Shown here piece by piece: positions 1 through 9,040 of a DNA stretch of 58,451 nt. Source of the DNA: Flavobacteriaceae bacterium (GTDB lineage: Bacteria > Bacteroidota > Bacteroidia > Flavobacteriales > Flavobacteriaceae). The DNA is taken from assembly GCA_029249225.1 (NCBI GenBank), contig JAQWHT010000092.1, positions 1 through 58,451 on the forward strand, read 5' to 3'. The position numbers and the translations under genes are program-made. The notes under the pieces are model-generated. The model had not been told where the DNA came from, did no database searches, and was given only the letters and a program-made list of their open reading frames with translations. The stretch's first letter is position 1. Each line of letters begins with the position of its first letter.

Positions 1-679
1 TATTAGAGTTGTTAGCCTCAGAATAACCAGATCTTGCATATACTGGAAACCCATCTGATGCCCATCCAACCATTGTCATCCCTTGATTATCGCCAAGAAA
101 ATCTACCAATAGTTCTGGCATTCCGTGATAATGATAAGCACCATTGGGTTGTACATGAGCATGATTCATATCGTCACCAAAGTCAAAAGTGTCATGACCT
201 AATGCCTCAATATTCCAATTCCCTTCTCCTTGAGCTAAACTACACTCACCTGCATCATTACATCTCCCCGCTGTTGCTGGATCAAACTTGACACTATTTA
301 ATGCATAGGCAATTTCCAAAGCAGGACCCACAACCTCCAATCCACTATCTGTAATTATTTCAGGACAAAGGGTAAATCTCTTATTAACATTTTGTTCTTT
401 GATTGAATTTGGATTATCAGTATTTGGAAAAGTGTCTACCTCGTGATTAGGAATCCCATTTCCACTTAAAATTCTATCAATCCCATCTGAAGTCCATGAA
501 TATATGCTGTAATTGTTCACTGACTCGTCATCATTATAAATTTCTTTATTGATGCCGACTAAAATCCCAGCAGTTGAATAATCCCCAGAACAGTCTAAAT
601 CATTTTGTTCTTTAGGGTCTTCATTTTTACTGCATGACAATAAGAACAATAGAAAGAATGATTTTAAAAAAGATTTCAT
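1..679 (-). CDS. YHYH domain lipoprotein (partial, runs off left edge)
   Basis: The minus strand is open from an ATG at 679 to the window edge, so the C-terminus is missing. The protein starts with a short hydrophobic signal ending in a lipobox (LFLLSC, Cys about residue 16), which predicts an exported lipoprotein. Near residue 182 it carries GAYHYHG, the signature of the YHYH family, followed by a glycine-rich stretch with GWASDGFPVYA, also typical of that family. Two Cys flank an acidic segment before the motif. The enzymatic role of YHYH proteins is not established. I assign the family with confidence but no function. The spacer on its 5' side is about 770 bases. Confidence 0.85.
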   Translation of the reverse strand, partial: MKSFLKSFFLLFLLSCSKNEDPKEQNDLDCSGDYSTAGILVGINKEIYNDDESVNNYSIYSWTSDGIDRILSGNGIPNHEVDTFPNTDNPNSIKEQNVNKRFTLCPEIITDSGLEVVGPALEIAYALNSVKFDPATAGRCNDAGECSLAQGEGNWNIEALGHDTFDFGDDMNHAHVQPNGAYHYHGMPELLVDFLGDNQGMTMVGWASDGFPVYARSGYSEANNSN

Positions 680-1448
680 TTGAGTTATTTAAAATTAGAC
701 TTGAATTTAGCTAAAAAGTTTTATCATACTAGTTGAAAACTAATTCACTAAAGGATTTAGTTGTATTGCAACTTTATATAATAAAGGGAGCTAGCCCAAC
801 CGCTTCACTACACCAACTAACCTAAGATCTATAAAAGGCATTATAGGGGAGTATTATTTGAGGTTTGTCTGTATAAGTGATGGATATTAGCTTTTATCAA
901 AAAACGTCCTAAACTGCTCAAAAATGAACAAAAAACATGTGAAATGATCAAAAAAAGGCTAAAAATTATCAATATTGATGTTTTTTAAAAAAACAACATA
1001 TTCTGTATTTATTATAAAAGAGGTAAACTATTGATACAATTTTTTATTTAATTGATTTGGGTCTTTAGAGCTAGATTATTCTTTTTAATATACGATTTAA
1101 GTTGTTTATTTATTGAATCAAACCTTCTGTTTTGAGATTTTAGGTTATAAAGTTCAATTGAAGATGTTACTGATTTAAAAAATTCATTAAAAGAGTTGTA
1201 CAATAAAACTGTAATTGGATTGAAAAATGGATTGTCTTACACCGAAATTTCAGATTCAGTTGAAGAGACTTTAAATGACGACGAGACCGTTAAACTCAAT
1301 TATATTAAATCTATAGAATTAGAATTGTCTAGAAATTAATTCTCTAAACTATATTATTAGCCTTCAAGCTTTCGTTAGAATCTTATTTGAAAACACTTAA
1401 GTAGAGATGTGTTTGATTTTAGGTATATTGAACAATCAAAAATCCAAC
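680..1448. other. Intergenic spacer, mostly without genes
   Basis: About 770 very AT-rich bases lie between the divergent YHYH and heavy-metal-binding genes. I see no RNA gene or clear terminator. The only coding-like stretch is the fragment listed at 1151-1339. The rest contains A and T runs with stops in all frames. Confidence 0.5.
1151..1339 (+). pseudogene. Possible gene remnant without a start codon
   Basis: A 62-codon open frame begins directly after a TAA and ends at TAA 1337-1339. It contains no ATG. Its translation has an ordinary soluble-protein composition (for example DLKNSLKELYNK and SYTEISDSVEETL) with a predicted helical, acidic character, unlike the random AT-rich translation around it. 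It could be the 3' end of a decayed gene or, less likely, a short gene using an internal TTG. I do not recognise the family. Confidence 0.25.
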
Positions 1449-1802
1449 ATGTTGAAAAAAATAATTTTAACACTAGCATTCTTATTTATTACTCCTTCAA
1501 TTTATGGTCAGGAAAAAGTAAAAAAAAATATACGAGCCTCTTTCGAAGTGAGCGGAGTCTGCATGATGTGTAAAAGTCGAATTGAAAAAGCTTCACTTAA
1601 AGTTAAAGGAATAAAGATGGCTACTTGGGATATCCCGTCAAATACAATCACCGTAATTTACAATCCTAAAAAAGTTGAATTGACCTCACTTCAAAAAGCA
1701 ATCTCAGCGATCGGTCACGATACTCCTTTATTTAAAGCAACAGAACAATCCTATAACAGTTTACCGAAATGCTGTCTTTATAAAACTGAAAACGTCCATT
1801 GA
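1449..1802 (+). CDS. Exported heavy-metal-associated (HMA) domain protein
   Basis: The protein has 117 residues from the ATG at 1449; an in-frame upstream codon at 1407 exists, but only the 1449 start gives a clean signal peptide (MLKKIILTLAFLFI, cleavage after about residue 20). The mature part is one HMA ferredoxin-like domain with the metal-binding pair Cys38-x-x-Cys41 (GVCMMC) followed by KSRIEKA, and a C-terminal PKCC pair (Cys108-Cys109) that may add ligands. The likely role is periplasmic binding of copper or another soft metal. No P-type ATPase or efflux system is adjacent, so the partner is unknown. It stands alone, followed by a 200-base spacer. Confidence 0.8.
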   Translation: MLKKIILTLAFLFITPSIYGQEKVKKNIRASFEVSGVCMMCKSRIEKASLKVKGIKMATWDIPSNTITVIYNPKKVELTSLQKAISAIGHDTPLFKATEQSYNSLPKCCLYKTENVH

Positions 1803-2002
1803 CATAAGAACCTGTTGTAGAAAGAAAAACACGTTCCTTTTTGCAAAACCAATTTCTGAATGATATTGCATCTTATGGGACCTGAAACTCAACCGCCCTA
1901 TGAACAAAGCAGAATGACTTAATGAAACTAAACTTTTATTGATTTTAAAATAAACCTCAAAGATTTTGTATATTACATAATTATAACCATAAATCAATCA
2001 AA

Positions 2003-2767
2003 ATGAGAAAAATCATATTAATTTCTGGACTGCTAATTTCAACCCTTGTTTTTAGTCAAGCTGGAAAGAAACTTCCTCAAAATATTATTCAAATTACTTA
2101 TGTTCAAGTGGAACATGAGGATTTTGCAGAATTTGAATCGAGAGAATTAAATCATTGGTCAAAAGTATCTGATAAGGCTATTAAAAGCGGGAATCAGGTA
2201 GGTTGGGCTTTCTTTAGATTAGCAAACGCTGCATTTATTGAAGATCAGGCATCGCCAACACATGCATTTGTAAATATTTATAAGGATTTTAAGCAATTAG
2301 CAGATGCTCCAGAAGCTGTTTGGGGAAATGCTCAAGCTGTTTTAGGAATAGATCCAAACTTAATATCAACTAATGACTTATCAAAAACAATGATGATTCA
2401 AACTTATAAGGTAGTTGATAATATTCCTACAGAGGAATTTAAATATGCCGTTTGGAATTATGCTAAACCTAAAAATATGTCAGGTTTTCTTGAAGAGAAT
2501 TCTAATCTATGGAAGCCATACTTTGAGAAAAAAATAAACAAAGATGGTTTTGCAGGCTGGGGAGTAGCTGCTCGCGTTCACCCTCAGGGCATGGAAGAAT
2601 CAAGCATTTTGTCTTGGGATCATTACACTTCGCTTGAGGCCGCAATGCATGCACTGTCTCCAACTGATTATGACTCAAGTATTCTCTCAAAATCAAAGAT
2701 GTCAGAATACGACCCTGACGGATTTAGGTATCGTGTATTGGTTGAATTGTTAAAATTCAACATGTAG
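2003..2767 (+). CDS. Secreted protein of two similar alpha-beta halves, unknown function
   Basis: The 254-residue protein has a signal peptide ending in LVFSQ (about residue 19). The mature protein looks like an internal duplication. The first half contains a helix (FESRELNHWSKV) followed by a strand with GWAFFRL; the second half has a matching helix (FLEENSNLWKPYF) followed by GWGVAARV. This layout resembles dimeric alpha-beta barrel (ABM-like) proteins, in which two ferredoxin-like halves pair, but no catalytic residues can be assigned by eye. It is monocistronic and followed by a good hairpin terminator at 2793. The family is probably common in Bacteroidota as a hypothetical protein. Confidence 0.75.
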   Translation: MRKIILISGLLISTLVFSQAGKKLPQNIIQITYVQVEHEDFAEFESRELNHWSKVSDKAIKSGNQVGWAFFRLANAAFIEDQASPTHAFVNIYKDFKQLADAPEAVWGNAQAVLGIDPNLISTNDLSKTMMIQTYKVVDNIPTEEFKYAVWNYAKPKNMSGFLEENSNLWKPYFEKKINKDGFAGWGVAARVHPQGMEESSILSWDHYTSLEAAMHALSPTDYDSSILSKSKMSEYDPDGFRYRVLVELLKFNM

Positions 2768-2792
2768 ATACATCACTTTTTACTATTTCTAT

Positions 2793-2826
2793 AAACGCCT
2801 CTAAATTAAGTTTAGGGGCGTTTTTC
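2793..2826 (+). terminator. Rho-independent terminator
   Basis: A 13-base-pair stem (AAACGCCTCTAAA paired with TTTAGGGGCGTTT, one G-T wobble) with a 5-base loop is followed by a T-rich tract. It lies 26 bases after the stop of the secreted two-half protein and fits its transcript end. Confidence 0.85.
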
Positions 2827-3304
2827 ATTTTAATAAATAATCGTGTTCTTCAAAAAGTTCACAAACTCTAATATCTTCTAAATTTGACACCCCAATTTTT
2901 TAAAGTAATACGATGCCGCATTTTTAGTAGGATAATTCTTCGCTCTATTAAAGATTACTGTTGTACCCCAAAAGTGATAAGCGACTGACACTTATACTTC
3001 AGAATAATTCAAAACAAGCTTCTAAACATCGATATTCAACTTTAGTATAAGGGAATGAAAATCAGAGCGACGACCATTAACCAAAATACCCTTAAGCCTA
3101 TTGAAAAAGAAAAGTTCGATCCAAGTTTACCCACAGCTTTTAAAATGCCTATACGATTTGCACTCTCCATTGAGCAATTTTTCCTTTTGAACCAATAAAA
3201 TAAATTAATCCATATCCTCTGCAAATGTGAAAAGTAACTTGCATTGGAGGAGTTTATAAAATTATTTATTTCCTTCCAACACTAGTATTTTTTGTATTAT
3301 TGTA
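2827..3304. other. Intergenic spacer with one doubtful minus-strand ORF
   Basis: About 480 bases lack a convincing gene. A 60-codon minus-strand frame (3224 to 3042) encodes a basic N-terminus and a hydrophobic C-terminal helix (FWLMVVALIFIPLY). It has no clear ribosome-binding context or recognised family, so it is not called as a gene. It could be the tail of a lost membrane protein. Confidence 0.35.
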
Positions 3305-3661
3305 ATGATGAAACTTCTGAAAGTATCTATACTTCTTAGTATCCTTTGTTTATTCTTTTTTGGTCAGAATACTTTTGCTCAAACTGACTCACTTACAATT
3401 GATATTTTACAAGTTAAACTAGAGTTAGATAGTAAAGTGAGCCTAAGCAAAAATTATCTTAAAGTATCTGGATATAGCACATTAACTTCACTAGCAGTAA
3501 CGATTATAACTCCCAATGTGATTAGCTTTGGGGTGACTATTGCTGGCGTTTTTACTACCCCCTATCATTTAGTAAGGCATTTAATTTTTCTGAAGAGGAG
3601 AAAAATATTCTATAAAAAAAATAATATCCCACTACAAGGAGGTAAAGTCTCAAACGAATAA
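3305..3661 (+). CDS. Small exported or membrane protein, unknown function
   Basis: The 118-residue protein begins MMKLLKV; a second ATG three bases in is equally possible. It has a signal-like hydrophobic segment ending in NTFAQ (about residue 26), a short amphipathic helix, a hydrophobic stretch at about residues 57-88 that could be one long or two short membrane segments, and a strongly basic tail (LKRRKIFYKKNN). That arrangement suggests an inner-membrane protein with a cytoplasmic positive tail. I do not recognise the family. The region behind it holds gene debris. Confidence 0.55.
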   Translation: MMKLLKVSILLSILCLFFFGQNTFAQTDSLTIDILQVKLELDSKVSLSKNYLKVSGYSTLTSLAVTIITPNVISFGVTIAGVFTTPYHLVRHLIFLKRRKIFYKKNNIPLQGGKVSNE

Positions 3662-3701
3662 ACTTATAGGCTTCTATTTTAAGAGATCTGAAATAAAAAA
3701 G

Positions 3702-3878
3702 ATGGTTAGTTTACTAAGCATACTATCTATGGAGTTTAAAAAAGCACCTGGCTGTGTAATTATTCAAGATAAGTATGGTGGGATGGGAATTTTTTTTCTA
3801 TAGAAATACAGACCCACTAACAAAGAATTTAGATTTGCAATTGGCGCTGTAACAGAAGAAATATATAACCAATTCTAG
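3702..3878 (+). pseudogene. Probable gene remnant with in-frame TAG
   Basis: A single reading frame runs from ATG 3702 to TAG 3876-3878 with one internal TAG at 3801-3803. The two parts read like normal protein (APGCVIIQDKYGGMGIFF before the stop, KEFRFAIGAVTEEIYNQF after it). This is what a small gene broken by one nonsense change would look like. The family is not recognised. The remaining bases up to 4139 contain another start-less open stretch ending at 4078 and, near 4113-4123, a TATATTTC sequence that could be the -7 box of the next gene. Confidence 0.3.
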
Positions 3879-4139
3879 GTTGGGTATTTGTATTGTGATA
3901 ACAAAAACCCGCATTTTTTTGTATAGTCATTAAGCTAAAAAGAACTTTGCCGATTAGAAGTCGAGGCTATTTAAATTTCTTAGGAGTAAGCCTAAATCTA
4001 TCAAAAATAAAAGGGTTTGCAACACCGCATGTTAAAGCATTAACGGAACATATCCTTCTCATCAAGTCTAATAGGTAAAAGTACGGAGTAAAAAACATTG
4101 GAATTTTTTGGTATATTTCGATAGCAAAAAGTCAATCCA

Positions 4140-4985
4140 ATGAAAAAGCTTCTTATCCTCGTATTATTACTTGTAATACCGCTGAACGCACAAGAAAAAA
4201 TAGCTCTAAAACATCAAAAGTGGAAATTAAAATCTTATAAAGAAAATCGTGTTCTTATTTCAAAGGAAGAAGGGGTCTGGCTTGATAATATCTCTGAACC
4301 GGAAATGGATTTGTATAAAGCTCAAGGTGACTCCATAACCAACAAGGCTATGATAATTTGTCCCGGAGGAGGACTTTTTTTTAGCGCCTATGAAAAAGAA
4401 GGTGTTAAACTAGCTGAAAAATTGGCTTCAAATGGAATTACTGCAATTATATTAAAATATCGTACTTATCCAAGAGAGGGGTCCGTAATTGATTGGGCCG
4501 CAACGTTGTGGGACAAACCCCAAATGGCAATAGATAGTGCCAAAATAATCCTTCCTTATTCTTCTAAAGATGCCCTAACTGCTATTGAGGTGATGAGAAA
4601 TAGCGCTTCGAAATACAATATAGATCCTAATAAAATAGGACTTATGGGTTTTTCTGCTGGTGGGGCTGTTACTATGGAAGCGACCTATATTTCGAACTCG
4701 AAAAATCAGCCAAACTTTATCGCCCCAATTTATCCTTGGATGGATATAGTTGATCAACGAAAAGTACCGACAAATAAACCTCCAGCATTTATTTCTTGCG
4801 CAAATGATGACCCACTAAAGCTCGCAGCAGCGAGTGTTCAGATTTATCAAGACTGGATTCAAGCAGAGGCAGAAGCTGAGCTCCATATGTTTAGTAAAGG
4901 TGGCCATGGGTATGGAATGAATAAAATGAATATCCCAGTTGATAGCTGGTCTCAATTATTAGTTGAATGGATTTTAGCCCTTTAA
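4140..4985 (+). CDS. Exported alpha/beta hydrolase (acetyl-xylan esterase-like)
   Basis: The 281-residue protein has a signal peptide (MKKLLILVLLLVIPLNAQ). The fold is shown by an oxyanion-hole loop CPGGGLFF near residue 74, the nucleophile elbow GFSAGG with Ser172, an acid residue in NDDPL (about Asp224) and the catalytic His256 in GGHGYG. This layout matches the small exported esterases of the BD-FAE / hormone-sensitive-lipase-like group, which often remove acetyl or feruloyl groups from polysaccharides. The substrate cannot be read from sequence. It stands alone on the plus strand and converges with the aminopeptidase P gene 28 bases downstream. Confidence 0.85.
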   Translation: MKKLLILVLLLVIPLNAQEKIALKHQKWKLKSYKENRVLISKEEGVWLDNISEPEMDLYKAQGDSITNKAMIICPGGGLFFSAYEKEGVKLAEKLASNGITAIILKYRTYPREGSVIDWAATLWDKPQMAIDSAKIILPYSSKDALTAIEVMRNSASKYNIDPNKIGLMGFSAGGAVTMEATYISNSKNQPNFIAPIYPWMDIVDQRKVPTNKPPAFISCANDDPLKLAAASVQIYQDWIQAEAEAELHMFSKGGHGYGMNKMNIPVDSWSQLLVEWILAL

Positions 4986-5012
4986 AATAGTTGCATTTAA
5001 AATCAGCGGTCC

Positions 5013-6467
5013 TTACTCTTCATTTTTTTCAAGAGGCAAATCCTGAGCTGGTCTCAGTTCTGTAAGCCCCTTTTCTTTTATCATTTTCTCAATTTCAGAA
5101 ATTGAAGAGGGTACAAAAGCACTTAAATTACGTGCTGCCGTTTCAGTTATTACAACAATATCTTCAATTCTTATATACAACCTTTCTTCTGGAATCCATA
5201 TCATCGGATCTATGGTAAATACCATACCGGGTTTTAAAGGGATATTACGCAACTGTCCCACATCATGTACTGCCATTCCAACAGGATGCTGAAAATGTCC
5301 TCGAAATTTCAACCCCTCTTTTACCGCTTTAAGGTGAGAAGGTTTTTCAAAAGTTTTCCCAACAAGATATTCCTCCATATCAGCGGCAGCATTATCCAAT
5401 ACTTCATTTGAAGTAACTCCAGGCTTAAGGTGTCTAAATAACGCATTTCTATATTCCTCAATATAATTGTAAAGCGCTGTCTGAGCTTTACTAAATTTCC
5501 CATTCACAGGCCAAATTCTGGTAACATCACTAGTATAGTAGCGGTAGTCAGGGGCATAATCCATTAGGACCAAATCTCCCTCCTTTAAAGGGTCTGTTTT
5601 TCGAAAATAATGCCCAAAAAAGGTGTTTTTACCTCCTGCAATTATTGATGGATAACCATCTCCCTGAGCTCCATGTTGGTAAAAAATAAATTTTGCAGCA
5701 GCATCAAGTTGATACTCATAAATTCCCGGTTTTGTAGAACGCATAGCTTCAATTATTGCTAAACCTGCAATGTCAGTGGCCTTAGAAATGAGCTCAATTT
5801 CATTCGGGCTTTTTATTAATCGCATAGCATCTAAAAGAGGTGAAAGATCTTGAATATCAAATTCTGGAAAACGCTCTCCTATTTGTTTCTTAAATTTTGC
5901 TTCACGCGTGATACTAGAATCCCAGGGGTCTGCAGCAGCACGTGCATGACCACTCAGAATTTCATCTCGGCTGTCATTTCCCATTTCTGCTGGACTTAAT
6001 GGAGTGAATAAAACAGGCGTTTTTCCTTTTATAAGTCCCAATCGTATAAGATCATTTGCAAGAAATTCTACAGCACGTACATGAGTTACTCCAGTTAATT
6101 TTTTTATCAAATCAGCATCTTCAGCAGCTAATATTTTCCCTTGACTATTCTGTCTTGCTTCCTCTCTGTGAGGTAAATAAATGGTTGTTGCTCTATTTTT
6201 TCCATTTAGCAACATATAAGCATGACCTTCTTCTATTCCACACAGATAGTAGAAAGTGTTGGTTTGCCTAAAAACCTTAAATCCCGCAACTGTAGGTGCA
6301 CTTTGAATTAGAGCTATCCCATTGTCTCCAATTTCATCAAAAATAATTGCTCTGCGCGATTCAAATTCATCTTTTGAAAAATCTGTTTGGTAATAGTGCT
6401 TCTCTTGACTCAATAAAAACACTGATTTGAGAGTAATAAGGGTCAGAATAAAAATTCGTTTTTTCAT
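5013..6467 (-). CDS. Exported Xaa-Pro aminopeptidase (aminopeptidase P, M24B)
   Basis: This 484-residue protein has a signal peptide (to about residue 20), an N-terminal aminopeptidase P domain (about 30-180) and a C-terminal pita-bread catalytic domain (about 220-470). Metal ligands visible are Asp303 (MDYAPDY), Asp314 (TSDVTR), His394 (QHPVGM) and Glu435 (RIEDIV). The position that is Glu in the E. coli enzyme is Asp420 here (TIDPMIW). It should release an N-terminal residue preceding proline from peptides in the periplasm. It faces the M1 peptidase gene from a shared 121-base intergenic region, so the two peptidases may be co-regulated. Confidence 0.92.
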   Translation of the reverse strand: MKKRIFILTLITLKSVFLLSQEKHYYQTDFSKDEFESRRAIIFDEIGDNGIALIQSAPTVAGFKVFRQTNTFYYLCGIEEGHAYMLLNGKNRATTIYLPHREEARQNSQGKILAAEDADLIKKLTGVTHVRAVEFLANDLIRLGLIKGKTPVLFTPLSPAEMGNDSRDEILSGHARAAADPWDSSITREAKFKKQIGERFPEFDIQDLSPLLDAMRLIKSPNEIELISKATDIAGLAIIEAMRSTKPGIYEYQLDAAAKFIFYQHGAQGDGYPSIIAGGKNTFFGHYFRKTDPLKEGDLVLMDYAPDYRYYTSDVTRIWPVNGKFSKAQTALYNYIEEYRNALFRHLKPGVTSNEVLDNAAADMEEYLVGKTFEKPSHLKAVKEGLKFRGHFQHPVGMAVHDVGQLRNIPLKPGMVFTIDPMIWIPEERLYIRIEDIVVITETAARNLSAFVPSSISEIEKMIKEKGLTELRPAQDLPLEKNEE

Positions 6468-6588
6468 GTGATATCGTGATTTTTATAGCATCTGTGCTGT
6501 TTCAATTTAAGGATAAAATTAAAGCTTATTTAAAAAATCATAAATTAGGGATTATTTAGTTTCATTACCATAAATAGAGTATCCCACT

Positions 6589-8274
6589 ATGAATATAATA
6601 AACACTAAGTTAAGTCCACGTTTTCAATTATACTGTTTAATGGCGTTTTTGATGCTATCTACGACTAATAAAGTTCATGCTGCTAGTTATGATCCCTATC
6701 CAAAGAACACTAAAATTGATATCCTCAATTATATTTTTGACCTGACCCTTTCGGATACTTCAGATGTAGTTCTTTTTGAGGTTACGGTAGATTTCAGAAT
6801 TCTTGAAACAGGAGTTCAAAAGATAAGACTTGATTTAGTTAATGCTTCTCAAGCATTAGAGAACAAAGGAATGACTGTTCTTGACGTAAAATCAGATGGC
6901 AGTTTGCTAAACTTTTCACATGAACAAGATGTATTGTGGATATATATAGATCGTGTTCTTTCAAAAAACGATAGAAAAAAGTTTACAATACGTTATCAAG
7001 GAATCCCCTCTGAAGGACTTCAAATAGGAAAAAACAAGTACGGTGACCGTACTTTTTTTAGCGACAATTGGCCCAATCGTGGAAGGCATTGGCTAGCTAC
7101 AGTGGACCACCCTTATGATAAAGCAAAATGTGAATTTATAGTTACGGCTCCAAATCATTATCAGGTGATTTCAAATGGATTGAAAATTGAAGAAACTAAC
7201 TTGGAGGACAATAAAAAAAGAACCCACTGGAAGCAATCGGTCCCCATCGCCTCTTGGCTATACGTCTTAGGGGTAGCAGAATTTGCGGTTCAATATGTAG
7301 ATGAATTTAAGGGTAAATCAATCCAAACATGGGTTTTTAAACAAGATCGGGATGCAGGATTTTATGATTTTGCAATTCCAACTAAAAAGGCTCTCGAATT
7401 CTACAGTGATAACATAGGCCCCTATTCTTATGAAAAATTAGCAAATATTCAATCAAATAGTGTGAGCGGGGGTATGGAAGCAGCTTCAGCTATTCTATAC
7501 AGCGCCAACTCTGTAAAAGGTGATCGAAATACTCGCTGGAGAAATGTTGTAATACACGAAATTGCCCACCAATGGTTCGGTAATTCTGTCACCGAATACG
7601 ATTGGGATGATGTTTGGCTAAGTGAGGGGTTTGCAACTTACTTCACATTATTATTTATAGAACATCAATACGGTAAGGATGCTTTTACAAGGGGTCTAAA
7701 ATTAAGTAAGGAACGCGTGGAGTCTTTTCACTCAAAAAATCCAGACTATACTATAGTTCATGATAATTTAAAAAACATGAATGAGGTCACCAGTTCCCAA
7801 ACTTATCAAAAAGGAAGTTGGTTTTTACATATGCTTAGAGGTGTTTTAGGTGATACCCTTTTTTGGAAGGGAATTAAAAACTACTATTTACAATTCAAAG
7901 ATCTTAATGCAACAACAGACGATTTTAAACGTGTAATGGAAGAGGTCTCAGGCTTAGATTTAACTCCGTTTTTCATCCAATGGCTTTACAAACCCGGTTC
8001 TTTAAAATTAGATGGAGAGTGGGTTTATGACATCCGAAAGAAAGAAATTATTTTATCAATCAATCAAATACAAAAAGGTGAGGTAATTATTGAAATGCCT
8101 ATTGAAATTGGGATTCATTCCAAAGACTCCAAAGAAATACAAAAAATCCAACTTAAAGGAAAAACGAGTACATATAAAATTAAAGTAGATCAAAAACCAG
8201 ATGAAATAGTATTAGATCCAAATTTTTGGGTTTTAATGAATTCAAATTTTAAAGTTGCTGAAAAGAAAAGATAA
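6589..8274 (+). CDS. Exported M1 family metallopeptidase
   Basis: The 561-residue protein has a signal sequence (cleavage near VHAAS, about residue 31), an N-terminal beta-sandwich and the gluzincin core. The zinc site is HEIAHQWFG with His323, Glu324, His327, and the third ligand Glu346 exactly 18 residues later (WLSEGFATYF). The substrate-anchoring motif reads GGMEA instead of the classical GAMEN. It is short for the family because it lacks the long C-terminal helical domain. It should act as a periplasmic aminopeptidase on short peptides, consistent with the divergently placed aminopeptidase P. Confidence 0.92.
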   Translation: MNIINTKLSPRFQLYCLMAFLMLSTTNKVHAASYDPYPKNTKIDILNYIFDLTLSDTSDVVLFEVTVDFRILETGVQKIRLDLVNASQALENKGMTVLDVKSDGSLLNFSHEQDVLWIYIDRVLSKNDRKKFTIRYQGIPSEGLQIGKNKYGDRTFFSDNWPNRGRHWLATVDHPYDKAKCEFIVTAPNHYQVISNGLKIEETNLEDNKKRTHWKQSVPIASWLYVLGVAEFAVQYVDEFKGKSIQTWVFKQDRDAGFYDFAIPTKKALEFYSDNIGPYSYEKLANIQSNSVSGGMEAASAILYSANSVKGDRNTRWRNVVIHEIAHQWFGNSVTEYDWDDVWLSEGFATYFTLLFIEHQYGKDAFTRGLKLSKERVESFHSKNPDYTIVHDNLKNMNEVTSSQTYQKGSWFLHMLRGVLGDTLFWKGIKNYYLQFKDLNATTDDFKRVMEEVSGLDLTPFFIQWLYKPGSLKLDGEWVYDIRKKEIILSINQIQKGEVIIEMPIEIGIHSKDSKEIQKIQLKGKTSTYKIKVDQKPDEIVLDPNFWVLMNSNFKVAEKKR

Positions 8275-8576
8275 TAACTCTCCGCCTGCAGCTAGTTAGT
8301 TTGAACGAAATCTATACTTGTAATAAGGCAAATTTTCAATGGGCAAATTTCGGGGTATTGAATGAAATTAGGAACCCAATACACGGAAAATACTGGTAAT
8401 ACGTAGGGTTTGGAATCCTTTTTATTTGGAGTGAACAGCTCTTAAAAGAATTTAAAAGCTAAAAAAGTGGAGATATAAGGTATTTAATTTTCTTTTTCAT
8501 AGAATTTGCTTTATCATAATTAATCCCTAACTAATATCCCCACTAATTTAATTCATCAAACCAATAAAAGTGACTA

Positions 8577-8657
8577 CTATTCTTTGCATATATACTCGCC
8601 AAATCCATCGCAAATTCCTTCGTTGTTCGATGTTTGACCACAAGTACATTCATTCAT
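8577..8657 (-). CDS. 26-residue CDGSH-like cysteine microprotein
   Basis: The ORF runs from ATG 8657 to TAG 8577. The peptide has four Cys and contains CTCGQT followed seven residues later by ICDGF. This resembles the 2Fe-2S-binding CDGSH signature (C-x-C-x2-S/T-x3-P-x-C-D-G-x-H) but has one extra residue before the third Cys and lacks the final His. An A-rich stretch sits before the ATG. The spacing of the three Cys and the CDG triplet argue against chance, but the gene is very small, and no homology search was possible. It may be a stand-alone metal-binding microprotein or the remnant of a CDGSH gene. Confidence 0.4.
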   Translation of the reverse strand: MNECTCGQTSNNEGICDGFGEYICKE

Positions 8658-8790
8658 GACTCTTTTTTTGTTTAAATATAGGTAAAAAAGTTTAAACATT
8701 AATTGTTAAGGTTAAAAATTTACAGAAAGTTTAATTTATTTTTGAATCCTACATACAAAAAATAATTCTACCCATTAATATGTTCTCTAA

Positions 8791-8817
8791 TCTCCTCCCT
8801 TGTAGGAGACTCTTTTT
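8791..8817 (+). terminator. Short hairpin with T tract
   Basis: TCTCCT pairs with AGGAGA around a 7-base loop (CCCTTGT), followed by CTCTTTTT. The shape is that of a weak intrinsic terminator on the plus strand, but no plus-strand gene precedes it directly; the M1 peptidase stop is 500 bases upstream. Confidence 0.3.
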
Positions 8818-8926
8818 GATGGAGTAAAGCACAGGAACTGAACTAAGAGTACTACTTTATATTCCTAATTTTTGGAATAAAGCATCCTAAAAAGACTGAA
8901 TACTAACAAACTACTAGTACTAGAAG

Positions 8927-9040
8927 CTAATCCTCATTGTCGCTTATTTCCATGTAATTATTACCAGATGCGAAGTAGACAAGAGCATATCCTAAACAAC
9001 TAGAAATAATAATAAAATGATGAATTTCAGAAACATTCAT
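8927..9040 (-). CDS. 37-residue putative single-span membrane peptide
   Basis: The ORF runs from ATG 9040 to TAG 8927. The translation has a polar start (MNVSEIHH), one hydrophobic helix (FIIISSCLGYALVYFA) and an acidic tail (EISDNED), a regular layout for a small inner-membrane protein. There is no homology evidence and no clear promoter, so it is a candidate only. Confidence 0.3.
   Translation of the reverse strand: MNVSEIHHFIIISSCLGYALVYFASGNNYMEISDNED

Noticed and set aside
34-291. Plus-strand 85-residue frame at the left edge
   Set aside because: It lies antisense to the YHYH lipoprotein gene, whose motif and signal are clear.
3042-3224. Minus-strand 60-residue frame
   Set aside because: It ends in a hydrophobic helix, but there is no promoter, recognised domain or neighbour to support it, and the region has other debris.
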